Of a DNA stretch of 64,000 nucleotides, positions 59,126-64,000 are shown in pieces (positions within the stretch are counted from its first letter, which is position 1; each line of letters begins with the position of its first letter). Where the stretch lies: NCBI GenBank assembly GCA_965205925.1, contig OZ242183.1, positions 930,001 to 994,000 of the forward strand, given 5' to 3'. The DNA comes from CAYRJD01 sp965205925. GTDB lineage: Bacteria > Actinomycetota > Acidimicrobiia > Acidimicrobiales > Poriferisodalaceae. The notes beneath the pieces are model-generated. The model was not told where the DNA came from, searched no databases, and saw nothing but the letters and a program-made list of their open reading frames with translations. Position numbers and translations under genes: made by a program.

Positions 59126-59138
59126 TATTCTGCAGATA
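59126..59138 (+). promoter_or_regulatory. Candidate -10 box for leaderless rdgB transcript
   Basis: TATTCT at 59126-59131 lies exactly six bases before the rdgB ATG. No Shine-Dalgarno sequence is visible. Confidence 0.3.
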
Positions 59139-59779
59139 TGAGATTGGTGATCGCATCAACCAATCCGCATAAAGCAGTTGAGATAGAACAAGTGCTAGTC
59201 GAAGTGCTTACTGCCAGCGGAACGGCTGCTGACGCAATAACCGTGCTCCACCCACCGGTTGATTACATCGGCGCTGTAGAAGACGGCGACACGTTGGAAG
59301 ATAACGCTCGGATCAAGGCTTTGGCCTGCTTCGCAGCAACGGGTGAGGCGTCTATAGCTGACGACACAGGCCTTGAGGTTGACGCGCTAGGAGGAGCACC
59401 GGGAGTGCGCTCGGCCAGATACGCGAGCGAGACTGCAACCGACGCCCAAAACAGGCAAAAGCTGCTGACGGAATTGGAGGGCATTTCTCTTGAGCAGCGC
59501 AGCGCAAGATTCCGGACACTGGTGGTGGTGAAGATGCCGGGAGATTCTGGCAAAAGCGTTGACAGCAGCATCGAATTGGTGGCGCAAGGTCATGTTGAGG
59601 GAACGATCGCTACTTCTGAGCAGGGCACCGGCGGATTCGGATACGACTCGTTGTTTATTCCCACCGAGGGTGATGGGCAAACGTTTGCGGAAATGATGCC
59701 GGTTGAAAAGCACACCATTAGTCACCGCGGGCGAGCGTTACGAGCAATTGCAGTTCAGCTAGCTGGGCGCCGTTGGTAG
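59138..59779 (+). CDS. rdgB: Non-canonical purine NTP pyrophosphatase (RdgB/HAM1)
   Basis: Removes ITP, dITP and XTP from the nucleotide pool. From ATG 59138 the protein has 213 residues: MRLVIASTNPHKAVEIEQVL, the catalytic segment SIADDTGLEVDALGGAPGVRSARYA, EGTIATSEQGTGGFGYDSLFIP and KHTISHRGRALRAI. A longer frame opens 102 bp upstream inside rph, but the family start and a TATTCT box six bases before 59138 favour this ATG. It follows rph by 55 bp. Confidence 0.93.
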   Translation: MRLVIASTNPHKAVEIEQVLVEVLTASGTAADAITVLHPPVDYIGAVEDGDTLEDNARIKALACFAATGEASIADDTGLEVDALGGAPGVRSARYASETATDAQNRQKLLTELEGISLEQRSARFRTLVVVKMPGDSGKSVDSSIELVAQGHVEGTIATSEQGTGGFGYDSLFIPTEGDGQTFAEMMPVEKHTISHRGRALRAIAVQLAGRRW

Positions 59780-59791
59780 CCTCCGCAAGCA

Positions 59792-60433
59792 ATGCCGATG
59801 ACACAGCCGATAATTTCCGCGAGCAATCCAGCTATTGCCTCCACTTCAGCAAACCCGCAGGCTTTCAACTCCGGTAACCAGCTTGGACCGGGGGAGATTT
59901 ACAACCGCCTACTAAACGACAGGATCCTGTTCTTGGGCACCGAAGTTGACGACGAGGTTGCCAACATCACGTGCGCACAGATGCTGTTTTTGGAAGGACA
60001 AGATCACTCCAAAGATATTTGGCTCTACATCAACAGCCCAGGCGGCTCGGTCACCTCTGGCATGGCGATCTACGACACGATGCAATTCGTTACCTGTGAT
60101 GTAGCCACGGTGTGTCTGGGACTTGGGGCATCGATGGGACAGTTTTTGCTAACCGCCGGCGCACCGGGTAAGCGGTATTGCCTGCCACACGCTCGTGTGT
60201 TGATGCACCAGCCGTCAGGTGGAGTGCAAGGGCAAGCTGCCGACATCGCAATTCAGGCGGAACAGATGGGCTACATAAAGCAGTTAATGGCCGACCGCAT
60301 CGCGTTTCACAGCGGCCAAAGTGTGGAACAAATTGAAGAAGACTCCGAACGCGATCGTTGGTTCACAGCAAAAGAAGCCAAGGAATACGGCCTATGCGAC
60401 CATGTGATCGTCAAGCGGGGCGAACTCACCTAG
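59792..60433 (+). CDS. clpP: ATP-dependent Clp protease proteolytic subunit
   Basis: Serine peptidase core of the Clp protease. In 213 residues the catalytic Ser is in LGLGASMGQFLLTAGAPGKRYCLP, the His in ARVLMHQPSGGVQGQAADIAIQA and the Asp in the DSERDRWF segment. An N-terminal Ser/Ala/Asn-rich propeptide-like stretch of about 25 residues precedes NQLGPGEIYNRLLNDRILFLG. The ATG at 59792 is followed by a second at 59798. It is a single clpP with no ATPase or second clpP next to it. It starts 12 bp after rdgB and abuts the convergent lipoprotein gene. Confidence 0.94.
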   Translation: MPMTQPIISASNPAIASTSANPQAFNSGNQLGPGEIYNRLLNDRILFLGTEVDDEVANITCAQMLFLEGQDHSKDIWLYINSPGGSVTSGMAIYDTMQFVTCDVATVCLGLGASMGQFLLTAGAPGKRYCLPHARVLMHQPSGGVQGQAADIAIQAEQMGYIKQLMADRIAFHSGQSVEQIEEDSERDRWFTAKEAKEYGLCDHVIVKRGELT

Positions 60434-60886
60434 CTAGTTTTTGCTATCTGGCGCAGGAGTGCACTTACGGATTACGTAAGCGTTGTATCGGTTAACAGCT
60501 CCGGGCAATACATCTTCATACGGCACTTGCGCGGCAAGCAGAGCCGCCGCTCGTTCAAATTGCTCGCGTGAATTGGTCTCGCGCGCTACCTGCTCCAAGG
60601 CCGCAGTAAGACCCGCTAGCACAGCAACATCAGCTCGAATTTCGTCAGGAGAAGCAGCCAGCACATCGTTGAACTTGCTGGAGATTCTTTGCAGCTCGGC
60701 TCGCACGGCAGGATCGTTCGTAGCCGAGGTGGTCAAGCTTTGTAGGTCAGCGTTTTCAAGACTGGCTACCTCTTCGCAGAAACGCTCAATCAGAGTACTT
60801 CCGCAGCTAGCAGCAAGCAGTGTTGCAGCTAAAGCAACAAAGCCAAGCAAATCAAAGAGATAGCGACGTTGATGAGCGTTACTCAC
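60434..60886 (-). CDS. Putative small lipoprotein of unknown function
   Basis: A 150-residue protein with a basic start, a hydrophobic stretch and a lipobox LLAASC (cleavage before Cys about residue 28). The mature part is largely helical (ADLQSLTTSATNDPAVRAELQRISSKFNDVLAAS) with two further Cys residues near each end (FCEE and KCTP) that could form a disulfide outside the cell. I do not recognise a family. It is convergent with clpP, the stop codons being adjacent, and lies 18 bp from the rpe stop upstream on the same strand. Confidence 0.7.
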   Translation of the reverse strand: MSNAHQRRYLFDLLGFVALAATLLAASCGSTLIERFCEEVASLENADLQSLTTSATNDPAVRAELQRISSKFNDVLAASPDEIRADVAVLAGLTAALEQVARETNSREQFERAAALLAAQVPYEDVLPGAVNRYNAYVIRKCTPAPDSKN

Positions 60887-60904
60887 ACAACGCTAGAGAG
60901 TAGA

Positions 60905-61696
60905 TCAAGTACCGGCCTGAGCCGACTGCGCAAGTTGCCGCAATTGCGATACGGCTGCGGCTTGACCGTTGGGATGTGCGTATAAGGCGCTACCTGAGAC
61001 CAACACGTTGGCTCCAGTCTTGGTCGCTGCGCCAACGGTGCTAGCGGAGATACCCCCGTCAACCTCTATGTCCACATTGAAACCACCTTGCACTATGGCG
61101 GTGCGCAGGGCGGCGATCTTTGGCTCTGCCGAAGCGATGTAGCTCTGACCGCCGAAACCTGGATTAACGGTCATCACCAGCACCATATTGACCAGATCTA
61201 GTACACCCAAAATGTCCGTAACAGCGGTAGCGGGATTTATTGCAACCGCAGGCTTGGCTCCAAGTTCGGTGATCTTAGAAAGGGTGCGGTGAAGATGCGT
61301 GCACGTCTCACTGTGAACGATCACGATCTCACAACCTGCCTGTACGTACCTCTCTAGCAGTTTTTCTGGTTCGGCCACCATCAGGTGAGCTTCAAATGGA
61401 ACCGTGCTGTGCGAGCGACAAGCGGCGATTACATCGGGGCCAAACGTCAGGTTCGGCACGAATACGCCGTCCATTACATCCCACTGGATGCGATCCACAC
61501 CTGCTTGCGTAAGAGCTTCGCATTCTTCGCCCAACCGGGCGAAGTCCGCCGGCAGAACCGAGGGAACTATTTCTATTTTTCGTGGATGCCCAATAGGGCT
61601 GGCGCTCTCATTTGGACGCTTGGAAGAGTCCGCAGCCGTGTTGCTCAGCTGAGGCGCTCCACGACCATCGCCATGCCTTGGCCGCCACCAACACAC
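60905..61696 (-). CDS. rpe: Ribulose-phosphate 3-epimerase (start uncertain)
   Basis: Interconverts ribulose-5-P and xylulose-5-P. The TIM-barrel core is complete: IVPSVLPADFARLGEE, IQWDVMDGVFVPNLTFGPDVI, FEAHLMV, HSETCTHLHRTL, VMTVNPGFGGQSY and IEVDGGIS. The core starts at residue 41 of this frame. No ATG, GTG or TTG occurs between the thiolase stop (61645) and that core; the only ordinary start in frame is GTG at 61696. Using it means a 52-bp overlap with the thiolase gene and a 40-residue extension. An ATT (61592-61594) or CTG codon is the alternative start. Confidence 0.9.
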   Translation of the reverse strand: MCWWRPRHGDGRGAPQLSNTAADSSKRPNESASPIGHPRKIEIVPSVLPADFARLGEECEALTQAGVDRIQWDVMDGVFVPNLTFGPDVIAACRSHSTVPFEAHLMVAEPEKLLERYVQAGCEIVIVHSETCTHLHRTLSKITELGAKPAVAINPATAVTDILGVLDLVNMVLVMTVNPGFGGQSYIASAEPKIAALRTAIVQGGFNVDIEVDGGISASTVGAATKTGANVLVSGSALYAHPNGQAAAVSQLRQLAQSAQAGT

Positions 61697-62877
61697 ATCG
61701 ATTCCAAACCGAAAGTCTTGTCACGGTCTTCAAGGCCGTGTAGCAGCGTGGTCATAATGCGAGCACCGGTTTGACCGAATGGGTGTCCCAGCGCAATAGC
61801 ACCGCCGTTGACGTTGAGCTGATCGGCAATGTCTATGCCCAGCTCGTCGGCCGAAGGAATTACCTGAGCGGCGAACGCCTCGTTGATTTCAACTAGGTCA
61901 ATGTCACTCATTGACATACCTGCACGATCAAGCGCACGCTTGCAGGCCTCTATTGGGCCTAACCCCATGATCTCTGGGTTCAGTCCGGTAACGGCGGTGG
62001 AAACGATGCGCGCTAGAGGCGTTATGCCAAGCTCTTCGGCACGCTTACGGCTCATTACCACTACCGCCGCGGCACCGTCATTTAGCGGGCATGCATTACC
62101 AGCGGTAACGCGTCCATCGGGCCTAAAAACAGGCTTCAGTTGCGACACCGCCTCAAGTGTTACACCGGCACGAGGACCGTCGTCTTTGTCAACTACCGTG
62201 CCGTCGGGCAGAGTCAGCGGAGTGATGTCCATCTCAAAGAAGCCACTGGCGATTGCATTCTCAGCCTTGTTTTGACTCATCACGCCGTACTCGTCCATGG
62301 TTTCGCGGCTAACACCTTTTAGTTCAGCCACATTTTCAGCGGTCTGGCCCATAGAGATGTAAAGGTCGGGTAAGCCTCCCGGTGGCGTCCAATCACCTTG
62401 TCCGCCCTGTTCGCGAACCTTGGTACGTTCACCTGGCGCTGCAAATACTGGGTTGGTAGTGCCGGGCAGGCTGTCTGCGTTGCCCTTTTCGTAGCGGCTA
62501 ACGCACTCAACGCCAGCTGAGATAAACGCATCACCTTCGCCGGACTTAATCGCGTGAGCAGCCATGCGAATGGTCTGCAAAGACGAAGAGCAGTAACGAT
62601 TGACGGTGGTACCAGGCACGTTGTCTAAGCCAGCCAGCACCGCGGTGGCACGACCAATGTTGAAGCCCTGCTCGCCGCCAGGTGAGCCGGTGCCCATGAT
62701 GAGATCTTCAATTTCATCGTGAGGAAGCTCCGGCACCTTCTCCAGCACCTTGGTAACCATCTGAGCGCTCATGTCGTCAGGGCGCATATCTGTTAGGGAT
62801 CCCTTGAAGGCTCGTCCTATAGGGCTACGTGCGGTAGCGACTATGACCGGATCTGTTGCGGCATCGGTGTTCTTCAT
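61645..62877 (-). CDS. Acetyl-CoA acetyltransferase (thiolase)
   Basis: Thiolase of 410 residues. The acyl-binding Cys lies in VNRYCSSSLQTIRMAAHAI (about residue 91), the His in NVNGGAIALGHPFGQTGARI, and the second Cys in LESMCVGGGQGMAMVVE. It resembles actinobacterial beta-oxidation or steroid-pathway thiolases of the FadA5 type, but substrate length cannot be read. The ATG at 62877 follows the family N-terminus (VIVATARSPIGRAFKG). Its 3' end overlaps the rpe frame. Upstream lies a 13-bp tandem repeat and then the molybdenum hydroxylase gene on the same strand. Confidence 0.93.
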   Translation of the reverse strand: MKNTDAATDPVIVATARSPIGRAFKGSLTDMRPDDMSAQMVTKVLEKVPELPHDEIEDLIMGTGSPGGEQGFNIGRATAVLAGLDNVPGTTVNRYCSSSLQTIRMAAHAIKSGEGDAFISAGVECVSRYEKGNADSLPGTTNPVFAAPGERTKVREQGGQGDWTPPGGLPDLYISMGQTAENVAELKGVSRETMDEYGVMSQNKAENAIASGFFEMDITPLTLPDGTVVDKDDGPRAGVTLEAVSQLKPVFRPDGRVTAGNACPLNDGAAAVVVMSRKRAEELGITPLARIVSTAVTGLNPEIMGLGPIEACKRALDRAGMSMSDIDLVEINEAFAAQVIPSADELGIDIADQLNVNGGAIALGHPFGQTGARIMTTLLHGLEDRDKTFGLESMCVGGGQGMAMVVERLS

Positions 62878-62890
62878 TGTTTAGATTTTC

Positions 62891-62916
62891 TTTCTATGTA
62901 GGTTTTCTATGTAGGT
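62891..62916. repeat. 13-bp perfect tandem duplication upstream of the thiolase gene
   Basis: TTTCTATGTAGGT twice (62891-62903, 62904-62916) in the 59-bp gap between the molybdenum hydroxylase stop and the thiolase start. It may fall in the 5' leader of the thiolase mRNA. Confidence 0.9.
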
Positions 62917-62936
62917 TTTGTAGAGCAGTGTAAAGA

Positions 62937-64000
62937 TTATGCGTTTTGTAGGGCGCGCCAAACATTCTCTGGCGAGCACGGCATATCAATGTGCTCAATG
63001 CCTAAGTGCGCTACCGCATCGCACACTGCGTTGTGTACCGCCGGCGTTGAGCCGATAGTGCCCGATTCGCCGATGCCCTTAGCGCCGAGCGGATTGCGCG
63101 GGCTAGCGGTCTCGGTGTTGGACACTTCAAAGCTCGGCAGCTCCGCTGCAGATGGAACCAAGTAGTTCAGGAAGTTCGCAGTCAGTGGGTTGCCAACATC
63201 GTCGTATTGGACATGCTCGTACAGCACTTGGGCGACACCTTGGGCGATACCACCGTGTTGTTGTCCGTTTACAAGCATCGGATTCATGATCGTGCCGCAG
63301 TCGTCCACAGCTACGTGGCGTAGCAGAGCCACCTGGCCAGTGTCCTTGTCGATTTCCACCACTGCCACGTGCGACCCGAACGGATATGTCGAGTCGGTTC
63401 CGTCAAAGTTCTCCTCGGCTAACAGTCCTGCTTCAACGCTTTGTGGGCGAGCCTCATCGTCGTTGGAGAGTTTGGCAAGTTCAGCCCATGTGACCGAACT
63501 TGCGGGCACTCCTGCCACGTGTAGGGCACCTTCGCCAACTTCAATGTCATCTGGAGAGGCCTCAAGCAGATGAGCTGCCAGCTGTTTGCCTCGCTCTAGC
63601 ACCGCTTGAGATGCCACAAACACGGCCGAACCGCCCGTTTGCAACGAGCGCGAGCCCAACGTGCCAGAGCCACTAGGCACTTCGGCAGTGTCGGCGTCAA
63701 CGTGTTTCACCATTTCCATGGGGATACCCAAGACGCCTTCGACAATTTGAGTAAAAGCGGTGGCATGGCCTTGACCGTGCGAAGAGGTGCCTACACGAAT
63801 GGTGGCCGAGCCGTCTTCGTGTACCTCACAGCTTCCAAACTCAGTGTGCAAGCCGACCGGTGCGGTTATCTCCACGTAAGACGATACGCCGATGCCGAGC
63901 AGCTTGGAGTCATCTGCTGACCGGCGACTCGCCTGTTCGGATCGTAGATCTTTGTAGCTCGATGCTTTGAGTACAGCATCGAGCGTTTTTTCGTATTCGC
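62937..64000 (-). CDS. Molybdenum hydroxylase large subunit (xanthine dehydrogenase/CoxL family), C-terminal part
   Basis: Molybdopterin-binding subunit of an aldehyde oxidase/xanthine dehydrogenase/CO dehydrogenase-like enzyme. The readable frame runs to the window edge. The 354 residues contain VGTSSHGQGHATAFTQIVEGVLGIP, SRSLQTGGSAVF, DDCGTIMNPMLVNGQQHGGIAQGVAQVLYEH and the active-site Glu in GAKGIGESGTIGSTPAVHNAV. The segment that separates CO dehydrogenase form I from other members lies beyond base 64000, so the substrate is undecided. A strong hairpin with a T-run on the opposite strand lies inside the coding sequence near the edge. Confidence 0.92.
   Translation of the reverse strand, partial: EYEKTLDAVLKASSYKDLRSEQASRRSADDSKLLGIGVSSYVEITAPVGLHTEFGSCEVHEDGSATIRVGTSSHGQGHATAFTQIVEGVLGIPMEMVKHVDADTAEVPSGSGTLGSRSLQTGGSAVFVASQAVLERGKQLAAHLLEASPDDIEVGEGALHVAGVPASSVTWAELAKLSNDDEARPQSVEAGLLAEENFDGTDSTYPFGSHVAVVEIDKDTGQVALLRHVAVDDCGTIMNPMLVNGQQHGGIAQGVAQVLYEHVQYDDVGNPLTANFLNYLVPSAAELPSFEVSNTETASPRNPLGAKGIGESGTIGSTPAVHNAVCDAVAHLGIEHIDMPCSPENVWRALQNA
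63957..63991 (+). terminator. Intrinsic-terminator-like hairpin and T-run, antisense inside a coding region
   Basis: GCTCGATGCT (63957-63966) and AGCATCGAGC (63975-63984) form a perfect 10-bp stem with an 8-base loop, followed on the plus strand by GTTTTTT. It reads as codons for EKTLDAVLKASS on the minus strand. Confidence 0.4.

Noticed and set aside
59036..59137. Longer start for rdgB inside rph
   Set aside because: Adds 34 residues unlike the family; ATG 59138 matches the conserved RdgB start.
1..64000. CRISPR arrays, prophage, integrases, tRNA genes
   Set aside because: No regularly spaced repeats, phage genes or tRNA-like folds were recognised apart from tmRNA; tandem repeats here lack spacers.

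Overview
The window is one gene-dense chromosomal stretch of about 53% G+C by eye. There are no transposases, phage genes, CRISPR arrays or tRNAs that I can recognise, and almost no intergenic space. The gene content points to an actinobacterium, most likely of the Acidimicrobiia type. Coenzyme F420 genes (cofD, cofE) occur with an F420/flavin luciferase-like oxidoreductase. A CysO-CysM cysteine pair is followed by an Rv1339-like metallo-hydrolase, RNase PH and RdgB, as in Mycobacterium. prfB-ftsE-ftsX are contiguous and GTG/TTG starts are frequent. Several genes seem to have a -10 box six or seven bases before the start codon, which suggests leaderless mRNAs. The lineage call is an inference; no marker gene was compared.

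Layout. 1-3.2 kb: divergent biotin carboxylase (partial) and biotin ligase, then a two-gene polysaccharide ABC exporter. 3.2-9.2 kb: leucyl aminopeptidase, an unknown protein, sirtuin, a rhodanese-ThiF fusion and an LpdA-like flavoprotein. 9.2-16.3 kb (plus): an envelope-glycan operon with an LCP ligase, UDP-sugar dehydrogenase, two GT4 enzymes, a membrane protein and a sugar-1-phosphate nucleotidyltransferase. 16.3-21.5 kb (minus): cofE, cofD, two GT4 genes sharing a 727-bp identical block, and a possible methyltransferase-like protein. 21.5-32 kb (plus): GT4, GDP-mannose 4,6-dehydratase, a SpoIID-type secreted repeat protein, a giant GT2 membrane protein, a large secreted repeat-bearing protein and a thioredoxin-fold protein. 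32-40 kb: FtsH, divergent from a membrane/GT2 fusion followed by phosphomannomutase, a Trm112-like protein and a phosphosugar isomerase. 40-49.8 kb (plus): sahH, comF, secA, prfB, ftsE, ftsX, an enoyl-CoA hydratase and prmA. 49.9-55 kb: LLM oxidoreductase, then on the minus strand an MFS carrier, an EthD-like protein, an enoyl-CoA hydratase and an acyl-CoA dehydrogenase. 55-56.1 kb (minus): smpB and ssrA (tmRNA). 56.1-60.4 kb (plus): cysO, cysM, MBL hydrolase, rph, rdgB, clpP. 60.4-64 kb (minus): lipoprotein, rpe, thiolase and a partial molybdenum hydroxylase large subunit.

How the parts fit. Isomerase, phosphomannomutase, nucleotidyltransferase and Gmd together could carry fructose-6-phosphate to GDP-4-keto-6-deoxymannose. 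The glycosyltransferases, the Wzm/Wzt-like exporter and the LCP protein would assemble, export and attach the glycan. The ThiF-rhodanese protein is a candidate activator of the sulfur carrier CysO that feeds CysM.

The most striking features are: the gene-converted glycosyltransferase pair next to the F420 genes; a CysO carrier whose C-terminal Gly-Gly is blocked by one extra Lys; an unusual density of short, young tandem duplications (10-36 bp), several sitting on stop or start codons, including a perfect 34-bp triplication that separates two convergent genes; a UGA-terminated four-codon mini-ORF overlapping the start of the RF2 gene; and an acyl-CoA dehydrogenase starting 12 nt after the 3' end of tmRNA. 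No stretch longer than 300 bases lacks a gene.
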